Positions 45,291 to 54,500 of a DNA stretch of 64,000 nt are shown piece after piece. Within the stretch, counting starts at the first letter, position 1; every line of letters begins with the position of its first letter. Where the stretch lies: positions 124,001 to 188,000 of the forward strand of contig NZ_JAVDPW010000007.1 of assembly GCF_031453975.1 (NCBI RefSeq), in the 5' to 3' direction. The position numbers were made by a program, and so were the translations under genes. The stretch comes from Inquilinus ginsengisoli_A. GTDB lineage: Bacteria > Pseudomonadota > Alphaproteobacteria > DSM-16000 > Inquilinaceae. The notes below the pieces were generated by a model. It did not search any database. It saw nothing but the letters and a program-made list of their open reading frames with translations, and was not told where the DNA came from.

Positions 45291-46160
45291 TTGGACATCC
45301 TCCTGCAGCAGATCCTGAACGGGCTGTCGATCGCCAGCGTGATCACGCTGATCGCGGTCGGGGTCACCCTGATCTTCGGCCTGACCGGCATCATCAACTT
45401 CGCCCATGGCGAATTCCTGATGGTCGGCAGCATCGTCACCTGGCTGGCGGTCGGCGCTGGCTGGGGCTTCCCGCTGGCACTGGTCGCCGGCGTCGCCTCG
45501 GTGGCGCTGTTGGGGCTGGTGCTGGAACGCGGGCTGTTCCGCTTCACCCTGAACCGGCCGACCAACGGGTTCATCGTCTCGCTCGGCCTGATCGTGGTGC
45601 TCCAGCACATCGTCATCCTGTTCTGGAACGCCAACCAGAAGAGCATCCCGCGGCCGCTGAACACCATCTGGGACGTCGGCGGCGTGCGCATCGCGGCGGT
45701 TCGGGTGATGGTGATCGTGGTGACCACGGCGGTGGTCGCCCTGACCTTCTTCATGATCACCCGCAGCCGCTACGGCCGGGCGCTGCGCGCCAGCGTCGAG
45801 GACCGTGACACCGCGGCGCTGATGGGCATCCCGGTGCGGCGCTACATCACCGGCGTCTTCGTCTTCGGCAGCGCCCTGGCCGGCCTCGGCGGCGCCCTGC
45901 TGATCGCCCTGTTCCCGATCACCCCCTTCACCGGCGGCACCATCGTGATGAAGGGCTTCGCGGTGGCGCTGATCGGCGGCCTGGGCAACCTTACCGGCGC
46001 CGTGGTGGCCGGGCTGATCCTCGGCCTGGTCGAAGGCTTCAGCGCCGGCTACGGCCTGTCGGAGTGGACCGACGCCTATTCCTTCGCCCTGATGATCATC
46101 GTGCTCCTGGTCCGGCCCAACGGCCTGTTCGGCGGCACCAGCGGCCCGCGCGTCACGTGA
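45291..46160 (+). CDS. livH: LivH-type ABC permease
   Basis: A 289-residue inner-membrane permease of the branched-chain amino acid type with eight or so helices. It begins MDILLQQILNGLSIASVITLIAVGVTLIFGLTGIINFAHGEFLMVG, the usual LivH opening, and has the later RASVEDRDTAALMGIPVRRYI cytoplasmic loop. The start is a TTG at 45291 with only a weak ribosome site, consistent with lower expression. It overlaps the livM start by 4 bp. Confidence 0.92.
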   Translation: MDILLQQILNGLSIASVITLIAVGVTLIFGLTGIINFAHGEFLMVGSIVTWLAVGAGWGFPLALVAGVASVALLGLVLERGLFRFTLNRPTNGFIVSLGLIVVLQHIVILFWNANQKSIPRPLNTIWDVGGVRIAAVRVMVIVVTTAVVALTFFMITRSRYGRALRASVEDRDTAALMGIPVRRYITGVFVFGSALAGLGGALLIALFPITPFTGGTIVMKGFAVALIGGLGNLTGAVVAGLILGLVEGFSAGYGLSEWTDAYSFALMIIVLLVRPNGLFGGTSGPRVT

Positions 46161-47227
46161 ACGTTCCCCCGGGCCCTCCGCAATCCAAGGCTTCCGCGAT
46201 GCAGTCCCGCTCTCCCGCCGGCCGCCTGGTCCTGGCGCTCGCCTTGTTCGCCGCGCTGGCGCTGGTGCCGCTGCTGGGGCCCAGCAACCGGCTCTTGTCC
46301 CTGGCCATCACCGCCGGCATCAATGTGGTGGCGCTGTACGGGCTGTCGGTGCTGTTCGGCCAGACCGGCATTCTGTCGATGGGCCATGCCGCGCTGGTCG
46401 GGGTCGGCGCCTACACCGCCGCCATCCTGGCGCGCGACTTCGGCTTCGACTTCTGGACCGCGATCCCTTTCGCCGCCGGGACCACGGCGCTGCTGGCGGC
46501 GGTGGTCGGCTTCCCCTCGCTCAGGGTCAGCGGCCACCATTTCGTGATCCTGACCTTCGCCTTCGGCCAGCTGCTGACCATCGTCCTGACCAATGGCGGC
46601 GACTTCACCGGCCGCGCCACCGGGCTCGACCTGGGGCAGCCGGTATCGCTGTTCGGCCTGGGGCTCGACCCGCTGCCGCAATTCTACTTGCTGACCCTCG
46701 GCTTCGTGGCGCTCAGCGCCGTGGCCAGCTGGGCCATCGTCAACTCCTCCTACGGCCGCACGCTGCGCGCGATCCGCGAGAACGAGAAGCTGGCGGCGTC
46801 GCTCGGCATCAATGTCGGGCGGCACAAGATCGGCGCCTTCGTGGTCAGCGGCGTCTTCGCCGGTGTGTCCGGCGTGCTGCTGGCCTATTTCCTGCGCCAC
46901 ATCTCGCCCAACCAGTTCTCGTCCTTCCCCAGCATCTACCTCGCCTTGATGGTGATGATCGGCGGCGCCCGGCTGCTGCTGGGGCCGCTGGCCGGCGGCA
47001 TCCTGGTCGCCTTCCTGCCCGAGATGTTCGCGCTCGACCCGGTGCAGTCCCGCATCCTCTACGGCGTCTGCCTGATCGCGGTGATCCTGCTGCTGCCGAA
47101 CGGGCTGATCGCCGGCGCCATCGACGGCTGGCGCAAGCTGTTCGCCCAGCGTGGCCGGCTGTCGGATGGGGCCCAGGCCGAGCGGCTGCCCGCCGCCAAG
47201 GCACCCGCTTCGAAGGCAGGAGGCTGA
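46157..47227 (+). CDS. livM: LivM-type ABC permease
   Basis: A 356-residue inner-membrane permease, partner of LivH. Family blocks are YGLSVLFGQTGILSMGHAALVGVGAYTAAIL, LRAIRENEKLAASLGINVGRHKIGAFVVSG and the C-terminal GVCLIAVILLLPNGLIAGA. The GTG at 46157 overlaps the livH stop (GTGA); an ATG at 46199 is also possible and would remove a 14-residue hydrophilic leader. It lies 2 bp before livG. Confidence 0.92.
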   Translation: MNVPPGPPQSKASAMQSRSPAGRLVLALALFAALALVPLLGPSNRLLSLAITAGINVVALYGLSVLFGQTGILSMGHAALVGVGAYTAAILARDFGFDFWTAIPFAAGTTALLAAVVGFPSLRVSGHHFVILTFAFGQLLTIVLTNGGDFTGRATGLDLGQPVSLFGLGLDPLPQFYLLTLGFVALSAVASWAIVNSSYGRTLRAIRENEKLAASLGINVGRHKIGAFVVSGVFAGVSGVLLAYFLRHISPNQFSSFPSIYLALMVMIGGARLLLGPLAGGILVAFLPEMFALDPVQSRILYGVCLIAVILLLPNGLIAGAIDGWRKLFAQRGRLSDGAQAERLPAAKAPASKAGG

Positions 47228-47229
47228 CT

Positions 47230-47948
47230 ATGGGCGCGCTCGAAATCCGCGGCCTCCGCAAGCAGTTCGGCGGCGTCGCGGCCCTGGCCGGGGTCGACCT
47301 GACCATCGTCGAGGGCGAGATCCTCGGCATCGTCGGCCCCAACGGGTCGGGCAAGACCACGCTGTTCAACGTCATCACCGGCGTGCACAAGCCGACCGCG
47401 GGCACGGTGACCTGGCGCGGCCGCGACATGACCGGCACCCCCGCCCATGCCGTGTCGCATGCCGGCATCGCCCACACCTTCCAGCAGGCCATGGCCTTCC
47501 CCGGCCTCAGCGTGCTGGAGAATGTGCAGATCGCCACCGAGCATTGCCGCACCGACGGCGAGCGGCCATTCCCCTGGCCGACGCCGGACGACCTGATCGG
47601 CTTCGTCGGGCTGCAGGCGCTGCGCCACGAGATCGCCGGCGTGCTGCCCTTCGGCAACCTGCGCCTGCTCGGCATCGCCCTGGCGCTGGCGACGCGGCCG
47701 TCGCTGCTGCTGCTGGACGAGCCGGCGGCGGGACTGAACGACAAGGAGACGACGACGCTGGTCGAGCTGGTGCAGCAGCTGCCCGGCCACGGCATCAGCG
47801 TCTGCGTCATCGACCATGACATGAGCCTGATGCAGCGCCTGTGCCGCCGCCTGGTGGTGCTGGATTTCGGCAGCAAGATCGCCGACGGCCCGACCGCCGA
47901 GGTGCTGGCCGACCCCAAGGTGCTCGAAGTCTATCTCGGAGGCGCGCT

Positions 47949-47952
<4 letters not shown>
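47230..47952 (+). CDS. livG: LivG-type ABC ATP-binding protein
   Basis: A 240-residue ATPase with Walker A GPNGSGKTT, Q-loop IAHTFQQAMAFPGLSVLENV and Walker B LLLLDEPAAGLND followed by the switch block VCVIDHDMSLMQRLCRR. The signature motif is degenerate: where LSYGxxR is expected the sequence reads LPFGNLRLLGIALAL. LivG proteins often carry variant signatures, so function is still likely. It is somewhat shorter than the usual 250-260 residues. Its stop overlaps the livF start (GTGA). Confidence 0.9.
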
Positions 47953-48683
<731 letters not shown>

Positions 48684-48706
48684 GGTTTGCGAAGCGGAGC
48701 AGGGCT

Positions 48707-50002
48707 GTGACGACGGATCTCACCATCTCCTATGGCCGCGGCCATCTGCCCATCCGCCTGCCGGCGGGGGCGCAGGTGACGGTGGTGCGCAAGCAGCCGC
48801 TGCCGGCCATCGCCGACCCGCATGCGGCGATCGCCCGAGCGCTGGCGCAGCCGATCGGCGCACCGTCGCTGGCCGAACTGGCGCGCGGCCGGCGCAGCGC
48901 CTGCATCCTGATCTGCGACATCACCCGGCCGGTGCCGAACCGGCTGTTCCTGCGGCCGATGATCGAGACCATGGTCGCCTCGGGCATCCCGCTCGACCGC
49001 ATCAGCGTGCTGGTCGCCACCGGCCTGCACCGGCCCAATCTGGGCGAGGAGCTGGCCGAGCTGGTCGGCGACCCCTGGGTCCTGGAGCATGTCCGGGTCG
49101 ACAACCACGACGCCCGCGATGATGCCGCCCATGTCGATTTCGGCCGGACCGCGACGCGGGGTACCCCGGTCAAGATCGACCGCCAGTTCGTCGAGGCCGA
49201 CCTGCGCATCGCCACCGGGCTGGTCGAGCCGCATTTCATGGCCGGCTGGTCGGGCGGGCGGAAGGTGATCGCCCCCGGCGTCGCCCATCACGAGACCATC
49301 CGCACCTTCCACTCCGCCCGCTTCATGGAAGATCCGCTCGCGGTCCAGTGCAACCTGGTCGGCAACCCGCTGCATGAGGAACAGCTGCAGATCGTCGGCA
49401 TGCTGGGCGAGGTCTACGGGCTGAACACGGTGCTGGACGAGGACCGCAACCTGGTCTGCGTCACCTTCGGCGAGATCATCGCCAGCCATGCCGCGGCGGT
49501 TGACTTCGTCAGCGGCGCCACCCGGGTGCCGGTGCCGCGCAAGTTCAAGACGGTGGTGACCTCGTCGGCCGGCTATCCGCTCGACAAGACCTACTACCAG
49601 ACCATCAAGGGCATGGTGACGCCGCTCGACATCCTCGAGCCGGGCGGCACGCTGATCATCGCCTCGGAATGCTCGGAAGGCTTCGGCTCGCCGGAGTTCC
49701 GCGACGCCCAGACCCGGCTGGTCGAGCTGGGGCCGGAGCGGTTCCTGGCGACGCTGACGGCGAAGACCCTGGCCGAGGTCGACGAATGGCAGACCGAGAT
49801 GCAGCTGAAGACCCTGCGCCTCGGCCGGATCGAGCTCTTCACCTCGGGCCTGAGCGAGGCCGAGCGCGGCATCACCGGCACGGCGCTGGTCGGCGACCTC
49901 GACGCGGCGATCGCCGCCAGCGTGGCGCGGTCGAACGACCCGGCGGTGGCGGTGATCCCCGAGGGACCGTACGTCATCCCGTACCATGCAAACGGTCTCT
50001 GA
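48707..50002 (+). CDS. larA: LarA-family nickel-pincer racemase/epimerase
   Basis: A 431-residue member of the lactate racemase superfamily, which interconverts 2-hydroxy acids by hydride transfer on the nickel pincer nucleotide. The catalytic and metal residues known from LarA have counterparts: D71 and R74 (CDITRPVPN), H108 (ATGLHRPN), H176 and K186 (VEPHFMAGWSGGRK), H202 (TIRTFH). Spacing matches the Lactobacillus enzyme to within two residues. The superfamily also includes malate, phenyllactate and short-chain hydroxyacid racemases and a gluconate 2-epimerase, so lactate is not assured. It is the last gene of the importer operon. The start is the GTG at 48707. Confidence 0.9.
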   Translation: MTTDLTISYGRGHLPIRLPAGAQVTVVRKQPLPAIADPHAAIARALAQPIGAPSLAELARGRRSACILICDITRPVPNRLFLRPMIETMVASGIPLDRISVLVATGLHRPNLGEELAELVGDPWVLEHVRVDNHDARDDAAHVDFGRTATRGTPVKIDRQFVEADLRIATGLVEPHFMAGWSGGRKVIAPGVAHHETIRTFHSARFMEDPLAVQCNLVGNPLHEEQLQIVGMLGEVYGLNTVLDEDRNLVCVTFGEIIASHAAAVDFVSGATRVPVPRKFKTVVTSSAGYPLDKTYYQTIKGMVTPLDILEPGGTLIIASECSEGFGSPEFRDAQTRLVELGPERFLATLTAKTLAEVDEWQTEMQLKTLRLGRIELFTSGLSEAERGITGTALVGDLDAAIAASVARSNDPAVAVIPEGPYVIPYHANGL

Positions 50003-50034
50003 TACCGGCGAGCTTGCGATCAGCCTGAAAGAAC

Positions 50035-50120
50035 CGTCATTGCGAGGAGGCGAAGCCGACGAAGCAATCCGGGGGCCACGCCAAGCGGCCCTGGATTGCT
50101 TCGCTGCGCTCGCAATGACG
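50035..50120. repeat. Dispersed palindromic repeat (CGTCATTGCGAG type)
   Basis: CGTCATTGCGAG at 50035 and its complement CTCGCAATGACG at 50109-50120 bound an imperfect 86-bp inverted repeat with GAAGCAATCC and GGATTGCTTC inside. This is a widespread intergenic repeat family of proteobacteria, possibly a non-autonomous mobile element. It lies between the convergent larA and gntR genes and may serve as a terminator (CTTTTCTT follows). Confidence 0.8.
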
Positions 50121-50153
50121 ATCTTTTCTTGGGCTCGCTTGTCTGAGAGCCCC

Positions 50154-50927
50154 TCAGCCCGCCTTCACCTCGGACCGCAGGGCGGCGTAGCGGTCGCGGG
50201 CGCGGGTCAAGTGCACCCGCATCGCCCGGCGGGCGGCGGTGGCATCGCCGGCGCGGATCGCGGCGAGGATCGCCTCGTGCTCCTGCCCGACCCGGCGCAG
50301 ATGGCGCTCGCGCTCCGTCTGCGACAGGGCCGCGACCGGGATGCGCTGGCGCGGGATGACCACGTTGAAGACATCGAACACCCGGGCGAAATAGGCGTTG
50401 CCGGTGGCGGCCAGGATGGCGCGGTGGACGGCCAGGTCCTCGCCCAGCCCGACGGTCTCGGCATCGGCCCCGGGCGCCGAGATCGCCGCCAGGAACGCCG
50501 CCTGCGCCGCCTCGATGCGCTCCAGCCCGGCCGGGTCGCGCCGCTCTGCGGCCAGCCCCGCGGCCTCGACCTCGATGCTCAGCCGCAGCTCCAGCACCTG
50601 CAGCACGTCGGCGATCGATTCCAGCTTGTCCGGCTCGATCGAGAAGGACCGGGGCAGGGCGGTCTCGGCGACGAAGGCGCCCAGCCCCTGGCGCGTGGTG
50701 ATCATGCCGCGGGCGCGCAGCGAGGCCAGGGCCTCGCGCACCACCGTCCGGCTGACGCCGGTGGCGGAGACGATGGCCTGTTCCGTCGGCAGGCGCTGGC
50801 CCGGGGCCAGATCCCCGGATTCGATCTGCGCCACCAGGGTCTCGATCAGCCCGGCCGTCAGATTGGGGGCCTTTCGAATCGCGCCGAAAGCCGCCGGATC
50901 CCTGCTCATCCTGTCCTTCAAACCCAT
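50154..50927 (-). CDS. GntR-family (FCD) regulator
   Basis: A 257-residue regulator with a winged helix (IETLVAQIESGDLAPGQRLPTEQAIVSATGVSRTVVREALASLRARGMI) and a FCD ligand domain. It has the metal-type histidines in DLAVHRAILAATGN and in the C-terminal GQEHEAILAAIRAGD and MRVHL. It converges on larA and diverges from larC, so it may control the larCEB operon or both. Such regulators typically sense a hydroxy acid or sugar acid. It is a paralogue of the regulator at 53720. Confidence 0.9.
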   Translation of the reverse strand: MGLKDRMSRDPAAFGAIRKAPNLTAGLIETLVAQIESGDLAPGQRLPTEQAIVSATGVSRTVVREALASLRARGMITTRQGLGAFVAETALPRSFSIEPDKLESIADVLQVLELRLSIEVEAAGLAAERRDPAGLERIEAAQAAFLAAISAPGADAETVGLGEDLAVHRAILAATGNAYFARVFDVFNVVIPRQRIPVAALSQTERERHLRRVGQEHEAILAAIRAGDATAARRAMRVHLTRARDRYAALRSEVKAG

Positions 50928-50957
50928 TGCTCAGCGGCGGCCAGGATCGCAGCGCCC

Positions 50958-50987
50958 GCCGGGCCGCGCAAGTGCGCGCGGCCCGGC
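50958..50987. promoter_or_regulatory. 12-bp-arm inverted repeat in the gntR-larC promoter
   Basis: GCCGGGCCGCGC and its complement with a 6-base loop lie 49 bp before larC and 31 bp before gntR. It could be an operator or an RNA hairpin in either leader. It does not resemble the GTTGTATGATAAC element. Confidence 0.4.
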
Positions 50988-51035
50988 CGTTGATGCCGCG
51001 TTGTGGCCGCCGGGACAATCTGGAACAGTCCGCCC

Positions 51036-52235
51036 ATGGAATTGCATCTCGATCCGGTCGGCGGCCTCGCGGGCGACATGTTCATCGCCGCTCTGCTCGA
51101 CCTGTTCCCGCAGCACGAGGCCGGGCTGCAGGACAGCCTGGCCCGCACCGGGCTGCTGGCCGGCGTCGCCTGCCGGCTGCTGCCGCACAATGACGGAATC
51201 CTGGTGGGCCGGCGCTTCCGGGTCGAATGGACGGACGGGCACCACCATCACGGCGCGGACCACCACCACACCGCCTGGCGCACGATCCGCGAGGCGCTGG
51301 AGCGGTCGGACCTCGACCCCGCGGTCCGGGGCCACGCCATCGCCATCTTCCGGCACCTCGCCGAGGCCGAGGCGCGGGTGCATGGCGTCGATGTCGAGGC
51401 GGTCAGCTTCCACGAGGTCGGGGCCTGGGATTCGATCGCGGACATCGTCGGCGCGGCGCATCTGATCGCGGCGGTGGATGCCGACCGCTGGACCGTCGGC
51501 GACATCCCGCTGGGGTCCGGCCGGGTGCGCACCGCGCATGGTTTCCTGCCGGTGCCGGCGCCGGCGACCGTGCTGCTGCTGCAGGGCTTCGCCACCATCG
51601 ACGACGGCGTCGCAGGGGAACGGGTGACGCCGACCGGCGCCGCCATCCTGCGCCATCTCTGCGGCGACAACGCCCGGTCGACGCAGCGGCGGACGCTGTC
51701 GGGCTCGGGCATCGGCTTCGGCACCCGCATCCTGCCGGGCCTGAGCAATTGCGTGCGGGTGCTGCGTTTCGACGGGGCGGCGGGGCCGGAGATCGACGGC
51801 GATGCGGTGCTGGTGGTGGAATGCGAGATCGACGACCAGTCGGGCGAGGACCTGGCGCTGGCGCTGGACCGGCTGCGCGCCCACCCCGCGGTGCATGACG
51901 TGATCCAGGCCCCGGTGTTCGGCAAGAAGGGGCGGATGATGGCGCAGATCCGGGTGCTGGCCCGGCCGGAGGCGCAGGACGAGGTGCTGCGGCTGTGCTT
52001 CGAGGAAACCACGACGATCGGCCTGCGCCACCAGGTGCAGCGCCGCGCCGTGCTGGCGCGGAGCATGGTCGAGGTCGAGGCCGGCGGGCAGCGGCTGCGG
52101 GTCAAGGCGGTCGACCGCCCCGGCGGCCGCACGGCGAAGGCGGAGGCCGACGACGTGGCCGGCCTGTCCGGCCACGCGGCGCGCCAGGCGCGGCGCCGGG
52201 CGGCGGAGGATGCGGTGGAGCCGAAGAAGCCATGA
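51036..52235 (+). CDS. larC: LarC, nickel insertion enzyme of the pincer cofactor
   Basis: A 399-residue CTP-dependent cyclometallase that puts nickel into the pyridinium pincer nucleotide. It has the N-terminal LDPVGGLAGDMFIAALLD, a histidine cluster at 69-72 and 76-78 (nickel handling), SFHEVGAWDSIADIVG and PVPAPATVLLLQG. The C-terminal domain has ECEIDDQSGEDLA, GKKGRMMAQI and EETTTIGLR. The gene is one open frame, whereas in Lactobacillus it is split and joined by frameshifting. The ATG at 51036 begins the conserved LHLDPVGG strand. It overlaps larE by 4 bp. Confidence 0.95.
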   Translation: MELHLDPVGGLAGDMFIAALLDLFPQHEAGLQDSLARTGLLAGVACRLLPHNDGILVGRRFRVEWTDGHHHHGADHHHTAWRTIREALERSDLDPAVRGHAIAIFRHLAEAEARVHGVDVEAVSFHEVGAWDSIADIVGAAHLIAAVDADRWTVGDIPLGSGRVRTAHGFLPVPAPATVLLLQGFATIDDGVAGERVTPTGAAILRHLCGDNARSTQRRTLSGSGIGFGTRILPGLSNCVRVLRFDGAAGPEIDGDAVLVVECEIDDQSGEDLALALDRLRAHPAVHDVIQAPVFGKKGRMMAQIRVLARPEAQDEVLRLCFEETTTIGLRHQVQRRAVLARSMVEVEAGGQRLRVKAVDRPGGRTAKAEADDVAGLSGHAARQARRRAAEDAVEPKKP

Positions 52236-53038
52236 GCAGCGAGCGCAAACGGCTGGAGGCGATCATCGACGGCTTCGGCCCGATCGCCGTGGCGGTCAGC
52301 GGCGGCGTCGACAGCATGACGCTGGCGGTGCTGGCGCACCGGCGTCGGGGCGGGGACGGCGCCATGATGGTCCATGCCGTGTCGCCGGCGGTGCCGCCCG
52401 CGGCCACGGCGCGGGTGCGCGACTGGGCCGGGCGCGAGGGCTGGGCCCTGACCGTGCTCGACGCCGGGGAGTTCGCCGACCCGCGCTACCGCGAGAACCC
52501 GGTCAATCGCTGCTACTTCTGCAAGACCAATCTGTACGGCGCGATCGCCGGGCGCATCGACCGGCCGATCGCCTCGGGCGCCAATCTCGACGATCTCGGC
52601 GAATATCGCCCGGGCCTCGACGCCGCGCGCGAGCACGGCGTGCGCCACCCCTATGTCGAGGCCGGGATCGGCAAGGCGGCGGTGCGCGCTTTGGCCCGCG
52701 ACCTCGGCCTCGGCGACCTGGCCGAGCTGCCGTCGTCGCCCTGCCTGTCGAGCCGGGTCGAGACCCTGATCCCGATCGAGCCGGAGACCCTGCGCGCCAT
52801 CGACGCGGTCGAGCGGCTGGTGGCGGGGCGCCTGCGGCCGCAGACGGTGCGCTGCCGCATCCGCGCCACCGGCGTGGTGGTCGAACTCGACGGCCACAGC
52901 CTCGCCGGGCTGGTCGGCGGCGACGCATCGGAGCTGGAGGCGTCGATCCGCGCCCTGCTGCCGGCCGGGGCCGCGGCGGGGCCGCTGGCCTTCGCGCCCT
53001 ACCGCGTGGGCAGCGCCTTCGTCGGGGTGCCGCGATGA
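52232..53038 (+). CDS. larE: LarE, sulfur-inserting enzyme of the pincer cofactor
   Basis: A 268-residue ATP pyrophosphatase that converts the two carboxylates of the pyridinium dicarboxylate mononucleotide to thiocarboxylates. It has the PP-loop AVSGGVDSMT (21-30). Three cysteines are placed as in the iron-sulfur type of LarE: C94 and C97 in NRCYFCKTN and C171 in SSPCLSSR. In the Lactobacillus enzyme a single cysteine at the C171 position gives up its own sulfur; three-cysteine enzymes bind a [4Fe-4S] cluster and can act more than once. It overlaps larC and larB by 4 bp each (ATGA). Confidence 0.95.
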   Translation: MSSERKRLEAIIDGFGPIAVAVSGGVDSMTLAVLAHRRRGGDGAMMVHAVSPAVPPAATARVRDWAGREGWALTVLDAGEFADPRYRENPVNRCYFCKTNLYGAIAGRIDRPIASGANLDDLGEYRPGLDAAREHGVRHPYVEAGIGKAAVRALARDLGLGDLAELPSSPCLSSRVETLIPIEPETLRAIDAVERLVAGRLRPQTVRCRIRATGVVVELDGHSLAGLVGGDASELEASIRALLPAGAAAGPLAFAPYRVGSAFVGVPR

Positions 53039-53715
53039 CCGCGAAGGAAGAGATCACCCTCGATTTCGACCGTGGCGGGCGCATCGGCCTGGACGAGGCG
53101 ATCTACTGCGCCGGCAAGTCGGCGGTGCAGATCGGCGCCATCCTGGACCAGGCGGCGGCGCGCGGCGCCGGGCTGCTGCTGACCCGGCTGGATGGTGCCG
53201 GGTTCGAGGCCCTGCCGGCCGCCCATCGCGAGCGGATCGACTATTGCGCGGTGTCGCGCACCGGCTTCTTCGGGCCGCTGCGGCCGGTGGCGGCGACCGG
53301 GCTGGTCGCCATCGTATCGGCCGGCACCTCCGACATCCCGGTCGCCCGCGAGGCGGAGCGGACGCTGCGCCACCAAGGCCAGCAGGCCAGTCTGATCGGC
53401 GATGTCGGGGTGGCGGGGCTGTGGCGCCTGACCGACCGGCTGGAGGAGATCCGCGCCCATCCGGTGGTCATCGTCGTCGCCGGCATGGACGCGGCGCTGG
53501 CCAGCGTGCTCGGCGGGCTGGTGGCGGGGCCGGTGGTCTGCGTGCCGACCTCGGTCGGCTACGGCGTCGCCACCGGCGGCCGCACCGCGCTGGACGCCAT
53601 GCTGGCCAGCTGCGCGCCGGGGATCACGGTGTGCAACATCGACAACGGCTACGGCGCCGCCTGCGCCGCCCTGCGGCTGATCCACGGCGCCCGGCAGCTG
53701 GCCGGGCGGCTATAG
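53035..53715 (+). CDS. larB: LarB, pyridinium dicarboxylate mononucleotide synthase
   Basis: Carboxylates and hydrolyses nicotinic acid adenine dinucleotide, the first step of the pincer cofactor. The 226-residue protein is a little shorter than usual. The N-terminal IGLDEAIYCAGKS and the PurE-like C-terminal domain are clear: SAGTSDIPVAREAE, VVVAGMDAALASVLGGLV, PTSVGYGVATGGRTALDAMLASCAPG and NIDNGYGAA. C193 in SCAPG is the likely nucleophile. The usual GVAGxHRL motif has tryptophan at 130 (GVAGLWRL). It ends 4 bp from the convergent gntR gene. Confidence 0.93.
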   Translation: MTAKEEITLDFDRGGRIGLDEAIYCAGKSAVQIGAILDQAAARGAGLLLTRLDGAGFEALPAAHRERIDYCAVSRTGFFGPLRPVAATGLVAIVSAGTSDIPVAREAERTLRHQGQQASLIGDVGVAGLWRLTDRLEEIRAHPVVIVVAGMDAALASVLGGLVAGPVVCVPTSVGYGVATGGRTALDAMLASCAPGITVCNIDNGYGAACAALRLIHGARQLAGRL

Positions 53716-53719
53716 CCAC

Positions 53720-54496
53720 CTATGCCGGGGCGACGTCGCGCTTTCGCCGGCCCGTCGCCGGGGGCAGTGCCGGCGGCGGCGCGGGCCGGTCCTGGGACAG
53801 GCCGACGCGCTGCGCCGCGCCGTTCAGATGGCTCTGCATCGTCTGCTGCGCCGCGGCCTCGTCCCGCGCCTCGATCGCCGCCAGGATCAGGTCGTGCTCG
53901 CTCAGCGTGGCCTGGGCCATGTCCTCGGACGGGTGCTGGTCGCCGGCCGCCAGGATGCTCTCGCGGACGCGTTCGGCGACGAAGCCGATGAACTGGACCA
54001 GATAGTCGTTGCGGGTCGCCGCCGCGATCGCGCGGTGGAACTCCAGGTCGGCCTGCAGCCAGGCGACGCTGCCATAGGGGGCGGCGGCCATCGTCGTCAG
54101 CGCCAGGCGCATCGCGGCGAGGTCCGTCGGCGTCCGGCGGTCGGCTGCCAGGGCGGCGGCGCAGACCTCCAGCGCGCCGCGCAGCTCGAACAGGCTGCTG
54201 AACGCGTCGCCGTGCTGCATGGCGTCGTGGTCGATCTTCAGCACCGTCGACTTGCTGTCCTCGGAGACGAAGGCGCCGCGGCCCTGCTGCGACCAGACCA
54301 GCCCTTCGGAGGCCAGCCGGGCGATCGCCTCGCGCACCACGTTGCGGCTGACGCCGAAGGTCTCGGCCAGAGCCTGCACGGTCGGCAGCTGGTCGCCCGG
54401 CTTCAGCCGACCGCGGGCGATCTCACGCGAGATCGAGCTGGCGACCAGGGTCGGCAGATGCGGTCCGCGGCTGACCTTGTCGAGCTTCAGCGCCAT
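53720..54496 (-). CDS. GntR-family (FCD) regulator, co-transcribed with the dehydrogenase
   Basis: A 258-residue regulator with a winged helix (LVASSISREIARGRLKPGDQLPTVQALAETFGVSRNVVREAIARLASEGLV) and a FCD ligand domain (ADLEFHRAIAAATRND, SEHDLILAAIEARDE, MQSHLN). The C-terminal tail is proline-rich and basic. It starts 4 bp after the FAD-dehydrogenase stop, so both share a promoter at about 56 kb. As the second gene of an operon with the 13-bp element in its promoter, it is the best candidate to bind that element and regulate itself, the importer-larA operon and the reductase-lactonase operon. Confidence 0.9.
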   Translation of the reverse strand: MALKLDKVSRGPHLPTLVASSISREIARGRLKPGDQLPTVQALAETFGVSRNVVREAIARLASEGLVWSQQGRGAFVSEDSKSTVLKIDHDAMQHGDAFSSLFELRGALEVCAAALAADRRTPTDLAAMRLALTTMAAAPYGSVAWLQADLEFHRAIAAATRNDYLVQFIGFVAERVRESILAAGDQHPSEDMAQATLSEHDLILAAIEARDEAAAQQTMQSHLNGAAQRVGLSQDRPAPPPALPPATGRRKRDVAPA

Positions 54497-54500
54497 GGCC

